Assembly (NCBI GenBank): GCA_018239675.1 | Contig: JAFEGX010000142.1 | Coordinates: 1 to 35,278, forward strand | Direction: 5' to 3' | Origin: Verrucomicrobiota bacterium | GTDB taxonomy: Bacteria > Verrucomicrobiota > Verrucomicrobiia > Opitutales > Opitutaceae | DNA length: 35,278 nucleotides | Shown: positions 7,859-17,062 of the stretch, piece after piece | How positions within the stretch are numbered: position 1 is the stretch's first letter | Layout of the letters: every line of letters begins with the position of its first letter | The notes under the pieces: model-generated | What the model was told of the DNA's origin: nothing | Databases searched by the model: none | What the model saw: only the letters and a program-made list of their open reading frames with translations | Made by a program: the position numbers and the translations under genes

Positions 7859-9949
7859 ATGCCAGCCCCTCTCCTGCGCGGGCTGCTTCTGGCCTGCCTC
7901 CTGGCCGTCACCGCCCGCGCCTCCAGCCTTGTCTCGGTCTCGACCACCCCGCTTTCCCCGGCGGACGTCGCGGCGCGGACCGCGGAGCCGGCGCCCGCGG
8001 AGTACACGCTGCAGGGGACCTCGTTTCCGCTCGGCGTCCCGCTGGCCGGGACGCCGCTGCCGGGCCTGGCCCCGGGGCTCACGCCCCTGACCGCGGCGGT
8101 GCAGGACAGCGCGCTGTTCGTCCTGGCCCGCGCGCCCGGCGGCGGCGAGGTCCTCCTGCGCCGGGGAACCGGCGGCTGGGAGCCCCGGTCCCCGCCGCCG
8201 GCGGGGGTCTATCCCGCCGCCCTGGTGGTCGGCCAGTCCCACCTGTGTTTCCTCGAGCCCGACCCTGCGGCGCACCGGACCCGGGTCGTGACCTACCACG
8301 CCATCACGGACACGTGGGCCGAGCTGGGCGCCTGGGCGGGGGCGGGCGAGATCACCGGGGTCCGCCCCACCGCGGACGGCTGCATCGTGCAGGCGCGCGA
8401 CGCCCGCGGCGCGCCGCTGGCGTGGCAGGTCGTGCTGGTGGCGCCCAAGCGCTCGCTGGGCTGGATCGACTGGACGATCATCGTCGTCTACCTCGCCGGC
8501 TCCGCCGCCGTGGGCCTGTATTTCTACGCCCGCGCCAAGAAGCAGGACAACGCGGACTTCTTCCTGGGCGGGCGCAGCATCCCGTGGTGGGCGGCCGGCG
8601 TGAGCCTCTACGCCACCGGCACCAGCGCCGTCAGCTACATCGCGATCCCCGCCAAGTCGTACGCGACGAACTGGCTGTATTTCGCCGCCAACATCCTCGG
8701 CCTCTTCGGCACGGTGTTCACGGCGGTGTGGGTCGTTCCGCTCATCCGGCGGCTGAACCTGATGTCGGTGTACCAGTACCTCGAGCTGCGGTTTCACCCC
8801 AACATCCGGGTGCTGAGCAGCGCCATCGCGATCGTCCTCCAGCTCGGCGGCCGCATGAGCATCGTGCTGTTCCTGCCCTCGCTCGCGATGTCGGCGGTCA
8901 CCGGCGTCGGGGTGATCCCGAGCATCCTGATCATGGGGGTGGTGACCATCCTCTACACGGCGCTCGGCGGCATGCGGGCCGTGATCTGGACTGACTTCAT
9001 CCAGGCGTTCGTGATGCTCGGCGGCGCGTTCTACGCCATCGCCTACATCGTCCTGCACGTCCCGGGCGGCGTCGGCGGCTTCCTGCACACGGCGCTGGCG
9101 GACCAGAAATTCCGGACCTTCGACTGGAGCCTCGACCTCACGCAGGCGACCGTCTGGGGCTTCCTGCTCGTCACGGTCCTGGGCGTCCTCACCTACCCGC
9201 AGGACCAGGTGATGATGCAGCGGGTGCTGGCGACGAAGTCGGACCGCGAGGCCGGGTGGTCGATGTGGACGCTCGCGGCGATCGTGGTCCCGGGCAGCCT
9301 CACGTTCTTCGGCATCGGCACGGCGCTCTACGTCTACTACAAGGCTCATCCCGAGCGGCTGAACCCGCTGCTGCCGACCGACTCGGTCTTCCCGCAGTTC
9401 ATCGCGGCCGAATTGCCCGTCGGGGTCACGGGCCTGATCATCGCGGGCATCTTTGCCGCCTCGATGTCGACCCTCGCCAGCTGCATCAACAGCGTGGCGA
9501 CGCTGGTCTCGGTGGATTTCTACGAACGGTACGCGCGGAATCCGACGCCGGAGCAAAGCGTGCGCCTGGCGGAGTGGATGACCCTCGTCGCGGGCGCGGT
9601 CGGCGTCGGGGCGGCCGTGCTGCTCGCGCTGGTCGACATCCAGTCGGCTCTGGACAAGTCCTACGAGCTGACCTTCCTCTTCGGCGGCGGCTTCGCGGGC
9701 TGCTACGCGCTGGGCCTCTTCACCCGGCGGGCGAACTGGCAGGGCGCCGCCGTGGGCGTGGGCTGCAGCATCGTCCTCACGTTCATCGCCTGGGTGTGCC
9801 ACCTCGTGCACCCCTACTTCTACTCGGTCATCGCGATCGCGAGCTGCATCCTCGTGGGCTACGCCGCCAGCTACCTGTTTCCCCCGCCCACCCAGTCGCT
9901 GCTGGGGCTGACGGTGTTCACCCCGCGGCCGGCGGCCCGGGAGCCGTGA
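7859..9949 (+). CDS. Sodium:solute symporter (SSS family) with exported N-terminal kelch-like domain
   Basis: 696 residues. Residues 1-21 are a signal peptide (LLRGLLLACLLAVTARA). About 22-200 form an extracytoplasmic domain with kelch/beta-propeller-like strands (LLRRGTGGWEPR, VVTYHAITDTWAELG). From about 203 to the end lies a complete SSS transporter core of some 13 membrane segments, starting GWIDWTIIVVYLAGSAAVG and FFLGGRSIPWWAAGVSLYAT, with SAVSYIAIPAK and TYPQDQVMMQR. It probably imports a sugar, sugar acid or sialic-acid-like solute with Na+. The ectodomain may bind or prepare the substrate; in some bacteria SSS transporters are fused to or paired with kelch mutarotases. It precedes a Gfo/Idh dehydrogenase by 48 bases, so imported substrate is probably oxidised next. 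Confidence 0.88.
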   Translation: MPAPLLRGLLLACLLAVTARASSLVSVSTTPLSPADVAARTAEPAPAEYTLQGTSFPLGVPLAGTPLPGLAPGLTPLTAAVQDSALFVLARAPGGGEVLLRRGTGGWEPRSPPPAGVYPAALVVGQSHLCFLEPDPAAHRTRVVTYHAITDTWAELGAWAGAGEITGVRPTADGCIVQARDARGAPLAWQVVLVAPKRSLGWIDWTIIVVYLAGSAAVGLYFYARAKKQDNADFFLGGRSIPWWAAGVSLYATGTSAVSYIAIPAKSYATNWLYFAANILGLFGTVFTAVWVVPLIRRLNLMSVYQYLELRFHPNIRVLSSAIAIVLQLGGRMSIVLFLPSLAMSAVTGVGVIPSILIMGVVTILYTALGGMRAVIWTDFIQAFVMLGGAFYAIAYIVLHVPGGVGGFLHTALADQKFRTFDWSLDLTQATVWGFLLVTVLGVLTYPQDQVMMQRVLATKSDREAGWSMWTLAAIVVPGSLTFFGIGTALYVYYKAHPERLNPLLPTDSVFPQFIAAELPVGVTGLIIAGIFAASMSTLASCINSVATLVSVDFYERYARNPTPEQSVRLAEWMTLVAGAVGVGAAVLLALVDIQSALDKSYELTFLFGGGFAGCYALGLFTRRANWQGAAVGVGCSIVLTFIAWVCHLVHPYFYSVIAIASCILVGYAASYLFPPPTQSLLGLTVFTPRPAAREP

Positions 9950-9997
9950 CGATTTTCCTCCTGTTTCCCTCCGCTTTCCCTTCTCCTCACCACCCCC

Positions 9998-11092
9998 ATG
10001 AAAACGTATCGCGCAGTCATCGTCGGCACCGGCGGAATCAGCGAGGCGCACGTCCGCGCCGTCGAAGCCACCCAGGGACGCGTCGCGCTGGTTGCGGCCT
10101 GCGACATTGACGCGGGCCGGGCCCGCGCCTTTTGCGACCGGTTCGGGATCCCGGCCGCGCACACCGACTATGCCGGCATGCTCAAGGCCGAGCGTCCCGA
10201 CCTGGTTCTGATTGCCGCGCCCCCGGGGCTGCACGCCGACATGAGCATCGCCGCGATGGAGGCGGGCGCCTGGGTCCTCTGCGAGAAGCCGCTGTGCGCC
10301 TCGCTCGCGGAGTTCGACCGGATCGCCGCCGCCGAGCAGCGCACCGGCCGCCGCACGGCCTGCGTGTTCCAGATGCGGTTCGCCTCCTCCAACCGGCACG
10401 TCCGGTCGCTGCTCGCCTCCGGGCAGCTCGGCCGCCCGCTGGTCGCCATCTGCCACACGCTGTGGTACCGCGACGCCGCCTACTACGCCGTGCCGTGGCG
10501 CGGCAAGTGGTCCACCGAGCTGGGCGGGCCGACGATGAGCCAGGGCATCCATGCCATGGACCACATGCTCAACCTCCTCGGCGACTGGACGGAAATCCGG
10601 GCGGTGGCCGACACGCTGTACCACCAGATCGAGGTGGAGGACGTCTCGATGGCCCTCGTCACGTTCGCCAGCGGCGCCCGCGCCTCGTTCGTCAACAGCG
10701 TGCTCTCGCCGCGCCAGGAGACCTACCTCCGCCTCGACTGCGAGCACGCGACCGTGGAACTCACGCACCTCTACGCCTACAAGGGGGAGAATTGGAAGCT
10801 CACCCCCGCCGTGCCCGAGACCGCCGCCGGCCTCCTGGCCGCCTGGAACGCCTTCCCGCCCGACGTGGGCTCGACCCACGGCGCGCAGCTGGTGGAGCTC
10901 GTCCGGAACATGGACACGGACACCGCACCGCTCACCAGCGGCCCGGAGGCCCGCCGCACGCTCGAGTTCCTCACCGCGATCTACAAGTCGGCCTACACCG
11001 GCACGGCGGTCACCCGGGGCTCCATCCAGCCCGGCGATCCGTTCTACACCCAGATCAACGGCGGCCGGGCGCCCAAGCGACGGAAGGGCTGA
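9998..11092 (+). CDS. Gfo/Idh/MocA family NAD(P)-dependent oxidoreductase
   Basis: 364 residues, the usual length. N-terminal Rossmann fold with GTGGIS (10-15), AACDID for the adenosine ribose, and the conserved CEKPL (Glu96-Lys97-Pro98). The C-terminal substrate domain carries GGPTMSQGIHAMDHM with His185 and Asp188-His189, the usual catalytic histidine region. These enzymes oxidise or reduce sugars, inositols or related compounds in the cytosol. It follows the SSS symporter by 48 bases and its start sits after a long pyrimidine-rich leader (9953-9997) with no Shine-Dalgarno. The substrate cannot be read from sequence. Confidence 0.92.
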   Translation: MKTYRAVIVGTGGISEAHVRAVEATQGRVALVAACDIDAGRARAFCDRFGIPAAHTDYAGMLKAERPDLVLIAAPPGLHADMSIAAMEAGAWVLCEKPLCASLAEFDRIAAAEQRTGRRTACVFQMRFASSNRHVRSLLASGQLGRPLVAICHTLWYRDAAYYAVPWRGKWSTELGGPTMSQGIHAMDHMLNLLGDWTEIRAVADTLYHQIEVEDVSMALVTFASGARASFVNSVLSPRQETYLRLDCEHATVELTHLYAYKGENWKLTPAVPETAAGLLAAWNAFPPDVGSTHGAQLVELVRNMDTDTAPLTSGPEARRTLEFLTAIYKSAYTGTAVTRGSIQPGDPFYTQINGGRAPKRRKG

Positions 11093-11105
11093 GGTTTCGG
11101 CCCGG

Positions 11106-11127
11106 CTCCGGGATCACTTTCCCGGGG
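11106..11127. terminator. Small hairpin after the Gfo/Idh gene
   Basis: CCGGGA (11108-11113) and TCCCGG (11120-11125) form a 6-bp stem with a 6-base loop, 16 bases past the stop. There is no T-tract, so it is only a possible terminator. The remaining gap up to 11223 holds nothing recognisable. Confidence 0.3.
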
Positions 11128-11223
11128 CGCGTCAAGCGGGTTATGACCAAGCAGCCGCACCTCTGGGCTTTCCTCCGGTCCTGATCTTCCTACAACTCCC
11201 GCCGTCGGGCCCCGGCCCGGTCC

Positions 11224-12987
<1,764 letters not shown>

Positions 12988-13048
12988 TTTCCCGGCACCT
13001 CCGCCGCGGCCGCTTGTCCCAGCGACCCATCGCGTCCAATCTTTCCCC

Positions 13049-13582
13049 ATGAAAAAGCTCATCCCCTGCCTCCTCCTGTTCGCCGCCGTCGCCGCCGCCC
13101 AGACTCCGCCGCCGGAAACCTTCCCCGGAATCAAGGCCGTGATGACACCGGAGGACTTCGCGCGGTCCGGCCTCTCCGCCCTCACCCCCGACCAGCTGGG
13201 GCTGATCGACGCCGCCATCATCCGCCATTACACGCGCACGGTGAAGACCGCCGCGACCCAGCAGGCCAACCAGATCGTGCAGCAGACCCAGGCCGCCAAC
13301 GAGGCCGCCCTCGCCGAGCGCAAGCAGTCCTTCCTCTCGAAGTTCGGCATCCCCGACTTCGGCAGCGACTGGCAGGATCTGCCGTCGCTCAAGGCCAAGT
13401 GCACCGGCTGGGTCAGCGGCAACGCCTTCAAGCTCGACAACGGCCAGGTCTGGGAGGGCTTCGAGCCCATCACGGTCGACGTCGAGGGCAAGGACATCGA
13501 GATCCAGGCCCGGCCGGGCGGCCAGTTCTGCCTCTACGTCGACGGCGAGAACACGACCCTGCGGGTGCACCGGATCAAGTGA
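13049..13582 (+). CDS. Exported protein of unknown function with short coiled coil
   Basis: 177 residues. A clear Sec signal peptide (MKKLIPCLLLFAAVAAAQ, cleavage after AAA-Q region) puts it in the periplasm or outside. Residues about 64-95 form a Gln/Ala-rich helix likely to be a coiled coil (TQQANQIVQQTQAANEAAL). The C-terminal 65 residues look like a small beta barrel with LDNGQVWEGF, a motif I know from short uncharacterised secreted proteins. The start follows a CTTTCCCC leader. It sits 61 bases after the ABC exporter on the same strand, so could be co-transcribed. Function unknown. Confidence 0.8.
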   Translation: MKKLIPCLLLFAAVAAAQTPPPETFPGIKAVMTPEDFARSGLSALTPDQLGLIDAAIIRHYTRTVKTAATQQANQIVQQTQAANEAALAERKQSFLSKFGIPDFGSDWQDLPSLKAKCTGWVSGNAFKLDNGQVWEGFEPITVDVEGKDIEIQARPGGQFCLYVDGENTTLRVHRIK

Positions 13583-13732
13583 TTCCGGATTTTGGATTCC
13601 GGATTCTGATTTCTCGGCCGCAGGTGTGGGTTCGGTAGCCCGCATGCCGAACATCGGGCTCTTTCCACGCTGAGCTCGATCCGACACCACGTAGCGCCAT
13701 GCTCCGGAATCCGGATTTCGGAATCCGGAATC
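13581..13732. repeat. Large nested inverted repeat between small exported protein and mutarotase genes
   Basis: Outer arms 13581-13607 and 13706-13732 pair over 27 bp with five mismatches (GATTCCGGATTTTGGATTCC type, itself built of tandem GATTCCGG units). An inner stem AGCCCG (13637-13642) / CGGGCT (13655-13660) is nested inside. The left arm overlaps the last two bases of the upstream stop codon, and the right arm ends 7 bases before the next start. It fills almost the whole 157-base gap. It could be a folded RNA element, a terminator, or a non-autonomous mobile repeat. Confidence 0.75.
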
Positions 13733-13739
13733 AACCAAC

Positions 13740-14606
13740 ATGCTCCAGCTCTCCCATTCCTCCCTGCAGGTTGATCTCCTCGATCCCGCCGATCCCGCCG
13801 ACCGCGCCCGGCAGGGGACGCGTTACTGCTGGGGCGGCTACGTCTGGCAGGTTACGGATCCGGTCGCCGGCCCGCTGCTGGCCGGACCCGAATGGCCCGA
13901 GCCGCGGCCCACGGCCTTCAACGGCCAGGGCCTGCCCGAATCGTTCCGCCATGGCGAGTTCGGCACCGGCAAGCCGCTGATCCTGGAAGACCGCCGGGGC
14001 TTCATCATCGGGATCGGGGACGTGGCTCCCGGCGCCGACGGCGAGCTGGCCGTGACCCGTCCCTGCGACTGGACCGTAACCCGCAGTTCCGACGCGCTGG
14101 AGTTCTGCACGGCCCAGGCGGGCCTGGGCTACGCCTGCCAGCTGACCCGGCGAATCTCGCTGGCCGGCCGCGCCCTCTTGTCCGCCACGGCGCTCGCGAA
14201 CACCGGCAGCCGGCCGCTCCCGCTGCACTGGTTCGCCCATCCGTTCTTCGCGCTCACCGATCGCCGGCTGACCTGCACGCTGCCCGCGAGCTGGGGCATG
14301 GCGGTCAACGTCGGCTACGCCCTCGAGGCGGGCAACACGATCACGTTTCGCCGGCAGTTCCAGCACAAGGACGACGGCCACTTCGAGCAGCTGCGCGTCG
14401 GGGCCCGCACGCCGCTGCGCGCGGTGCTCTCGCACCCGCGCCTGGAGGGAATCATCTTCTCGACCGATTTCACGCCCGACCAGTGCCCGATCTGGGGCAA
14501 CAGCAACACCTGGTCGATCGAACCCTACCTCACCACCGAGCTCGCGCCCGGCGCGCGGCGGGAATTCACGCTGCGCTACGAGTTCGGCGCCGTCCGGGCG
14601 GCCTGA
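13740..14606 (+). CDS. Galactose-mutarotase-like protein (aldose 1-epimerase fold)
   Basis: 288 residues. It shows the beta-supersandwich pattern of aldose 1-epimerase relatives: GGYVWQVTD near the N-terminus, LHWFAHPFFALTD (the His region, about 160-172) and, near the end, WSIEPYLTTELAPGARREFTLRYEF, where the Glu of SIEPY matches the catalytic glutamate of GalM. It probably interconverts sugar anomers or binds a sugar in the cytosol; no signal peptide. The start lies 7 bases after a large inverted repeat, which could influence its translation. It is the last gene of the + strand block and converges on peptidase E. Confidence 0.72.
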   Translation: MLQLSHSSLQVDLLDPADPADRARQGTRYCWGGYVWQVTDPVAGPLLAGPEWPEPRPTAFNGQGLPESFRHGEFGTGKPLILEDRRGFIIGIGDVAPGADGELAVTRPCDWTVTRSSDALEFCTAQAGLGYACQLTRRISLAGRALLSATALANTGSRPLPLHWFAHPFFALTDRRLTCTLPASWGMAVNVGYALEAGNTITFRRQFQHKDDGHFEQLRVGARTPLRAVLSHPRLEGIIFSTDFTPDQCPIWGNSNTWSIEPYLTTELAPGARREFTLRYEFGAVRAA

Positions 14607-14619
14607 CCACCGGTCCCGC

Positions 14620-15471
14620 TCAGGCGGGATGCACGAGCGCCGTCAGCTCGGGCGAAAAACCCTCGGGCAGCGGGTGATGCTCGCCGGCGTGGTAGTAGAA
14701 CGCTGGACCAACTTCGATGGTCACGCGCCCCTGGTGCAGCCGCGCCACCGCCGCGTTGCCGATGCCGATCACCGTCTCGGCAGGATTGAGCCGGGTGTAA
14801 ATCAGGATCTTGTTCACGCGCCCGCCGTAATCGGGCTCGGTGACGGTCGGATGGTGCGGGTTCACCACCGCCGGAAAGATGCCGAAGGCGGCCCGGGTCG
14901 GCACGTCCACCACCGGGAAGTCGTTCGTCGTGCCGATCACCGGTCCCGCCACGTTGGAGCCGGCGCTCGAGCCGTTGTACGGGACGCCGGCCAACACCCG
15001 CTCGCGGATCAGTCCGAGCTGACCCGTCTCGATCAGCGTGCGCAGCAGCAGGAAAGTCTCGCCGCCTCCGACGAAGAACGCCTCGGCCGTCCGGATCTTC
15101 TCCAGCGCCTCGTCACCCTGCCAGTGGTGCAGCGACTCGACCTCGAAGTTGTCGTCCGCGAAGAGCACCCGGAGCTTCCGCTCGTCGAGGTCGCGCTTCT
15201 CCGGCTCGGTCGCATGGAGAATCAGCAGGATCTTCTTCCGGTCGCCATAGTGGAGCCGGTGCGCGGCGCGGACCGCGTCGGTGAACTTGCCGTCCTTCGT
15301 GATGGTGCCGCCGCTGATCATCACCGAGGCTTGGGGGCTGGTGTGAAAGTTGGGCGCGGCCGGGAACTTGCCGTTGGCCGGCACAAAACCCTGGTGCAGG
15401 CACCCGGGCAGCGTTGCGGCGGCCCCGGCAAGGGCGGCCGTTTTGAGAAACTGGCGGCGCGAAAGGTCCAT
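14620..15471 (-). CDS. Peptidase E-like S51 serine peptidase, Tat-exported lipoprotein
   Basis: 283 residues. N-terminus SRRQFLKTAALAGAAATLPGC is a twin-arginine signal ending in a lipobox with Cys24, so it is predicted to be folded, exported by Tat and lipid-anchored. The rest is family S51 (aspartyl dipeptidase PepE / cyanophycinase): FVGGGETFLLLRTL (133-146), nucleophile Ser169 in YNGSSAGSNVAGP, TTNDFPVVD, and NPHHP with His206. PepE hydrolyses Asp-X dipeptides; cyanophycinase cleaves beta-Asp-Arg. The closeness to PepE is greater. Enteric PepE is cytosolic, so the export signal is unusual. It follows the M28 peptidase by 118 bases on the same strand. Confidence 0.85.
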   Translation of the reverse strand: MDLSRRQFLKTAALAGAAATLPGCLHQGFVPANGKFPAAPNFHTSPQASVMISGGTITKDGKFTDAVRAAHRLHYGDRKKILLILHATEPEKRDLDERKLRVLFADDNFEVESLHHWQGDEALEKIRTAEAFFVGGGETFLLLRTLIETGQLGLIRERVLAGVPYNGSSAGSNVAGPVIGTTNDFPVVDVPTRAAFGIFPAVVNPHHPTVTEPDYGGRVNKILIYTRLNPAETVIGIGNAAVARLHQGRVTIEVGPAFYYHAGEHHPLPEGFSPELTALVHPA

Positions 15472-15589
15472 GGTTGGTCAGGGAGTTTGCGGTCGGATTG
15501 GAAGGTTGTTCAGGCGGGGTCCGTCGCGGCGCGGGTTCACGTGGAGACGCGGGATGGGGCGGTTTGGGTTACGGGGAGCAGCCGGCGAT

Positions 15590-17062
15590 TCACGGCGTCC
15601 GGGCCGGCGCGGGGGGCGCGGCGGGTTCGGCGGGCGGCTCGGCGAAGGGCCACAGGCCCACGCCCTTCATGCGGGTCTCGAGCGCGAACTTCCGGAACAG
15701 CGCCTCCGTGTCGGCGGCTGACACCCGCGTGGTGGCCAGGCCGGGTTCGTTCGCGAGACGGTAGGCAAGCGTGGCGATCGCGGCGGTCGCCTCCGGGATC
15801 AGCTTCGGGTCGACCTTGTCGAGCGTGTCGCCGAAATCGTGGTAGAACCGCACCGATTCCGGCGGGATAAGGCCGCCGAAGGTGATGCTGCGGATGCCCT
15901 CCAGCTGGAATGGCGTGTGGTCGCTGCCGAACCAGTTGATGTTGCCGACCCCCTGCTTCAGCTGGTTCGCGCCGAGCGAGGCATTGTAGCGCTGGAGCAG
16001 CGGGACGAGATCGTCGTAGCCGAGCGAATTCACCGAGAGCGGGAAACCAACCATGTCGAGGTTGATCATCGCCGCCACCGGCCGGCCGCGCAGCGTCGGA
16101 GCGTGGAACCGGGAGCCCCACAGGCCCTGCTCCTCGCCGTTGAACCACACGAGCTGGATCGTGCGGAGGTTCCGCGGCGCATGCGCCTGCAGGACCTTCG
16201 CGATCGCGTACAGCTGCCCGGTGCCCGTGCCGTTGTCCATCGCGCCCTGGCCAAGGTCCCAGGAGTCAAAGTGCGCGCCCACGACCACCAGGTCGGGCGT
16301 GCGGCCCGGGAACGTCGCCACGATGTTGGCCGTCTCGATCGGCTCGCAGTGGGAGCGCGTCTCGACGCTCACGCGCACCGGCACGCCGCGGTGCAGCAGC
16401 CGGAGCATCCAGTTTCCCTCCTCCTGCGTGATGCTGTAGACGGGAATCCGGAGCGGCTCGCCGTTGAACGACCCGGTCCGGGCCAGCAGCTGCCCGCCGT
16501 TGACGCGGTCGATGAACAGGATGCCGCGCATGCCGTGCTTCACCGCGGCCGCCTCGTACTGGCCGCGCGGCACGGTGGTGTTGGGCGCGAGCAGACCGAC
16601 CTTGCCTTTCGCATCGAGGGGCGCGATGTCCTCCTCCCGGCCGTCGCCTATGTCGACGACCTCGGCCTCGAACCGCGGGTGCGGCTGGGTGTAGCTCAGC
16701 GAGGCGACGCGCAAAACCCGGCGCACCGGCGCCAGCAGCTCGACCTCGTCCCGGCCGCGCACCCAGCCCGGCATGCGGAACGTTTCGAGCTTCGCGTCCA
16801 CGCCGAGCGCCTGCAGCCGTTCCAGCGTGCGCTCGAGCGCGGCGCGGTTGTTGGGCGAGCCGGTGAGGCGGCCACCGAAATCGTCGCAGAGGTCGCGCAG
16901 GAACTCGTAACCGGCCGGGTCGGCCTTCGCCTCCGCGTAAATGGCGTCCTGCACCGCCTGGTCCGGCTGGGCCCGCAGGTTCGTTGCGGGTCCGGTCAGG
17001 GCCAGCAGGGACAGGCCGCCGAGGAGGCCGCGAATGAGGGGAATGACGTGGCTTGGTCTCAT
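15590..17062 (-). CDS. Exported M28-family zinc aminopeptidase
   Basis: 490 residues starting at ATG 17062, inside an ATGA overlap with the GH127 stop; this start gives a proper signal peptide (about 1-31, GLLGGLSLLALTGPATNLRAQ). A protease-associated-like insert (about 100-235) precedes the M28 core. Zinc ligands and catalytic residues are visible: His264 and Asp266 (GAHFDSWD), Asp276, catalytic Glu310 with ligand Glu311 (WFNGEEQG), Asp336 (INLDMVG) and His408 (FYHDFGDT). The C-terminus is a Pro/Ala-rich tail (PPAEPAAPPAPA). It removes N-terminal residues from peptides outside the cytosol. Translational coupling to a beta-L-arabinofuranosidase suggests glycopeptide use. Confidence 0.9.
   Translation of the reverse strand: MRPSHVIPLIRGLLGGLSLLALTGPATNLRAQPDQAVQDAIYAEAKADPAGYEFLRDLCDDFGGRLTGSPNNRAALERTLERLQALGVDAKLETFRMPGWVRGRDEVELLAPVRRVLRVASLSYTQPHPRFEAEVVDIGDGREEDIAPLDAKGKVGLLAPNTTVPRGQYEAAAVKHGMRGILFIDRVNGGQLLARTGSFNGEPLRIPVYSITQEEGNWMLRLLHRGVPVRVSVETRSHCEPIETANIVATFPGRTPDLVVVGAHFDSWDLGQGAMDNGTGTGQLYAIAKVLQAHAPRNLRTIQLVWFNGEEQGLWGSRFHAPTLRGRPVAAMINLDMVGFPLSVNSLGYDDLVPLLQRYNASLGANQLKQGVGNINWFGSDHTPFQLEGIRSITFGGLIPPESVRFYHDFGDTLDKVDPKLIPEATAAIATLAYRLANEPGLATTRVSAADTEALFRKFALETRMKGVGLWPFAEPPAEPAAPPAPARTP

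Noticed and set aside
7721-10879. Very long - strand open frame (1052 codons) opposite the symporter and dehydrogenase
   Set aside because: Composition is Arg/Gly/Asp/His-rich without family features; the + strand genes carry intact motifs in this span.
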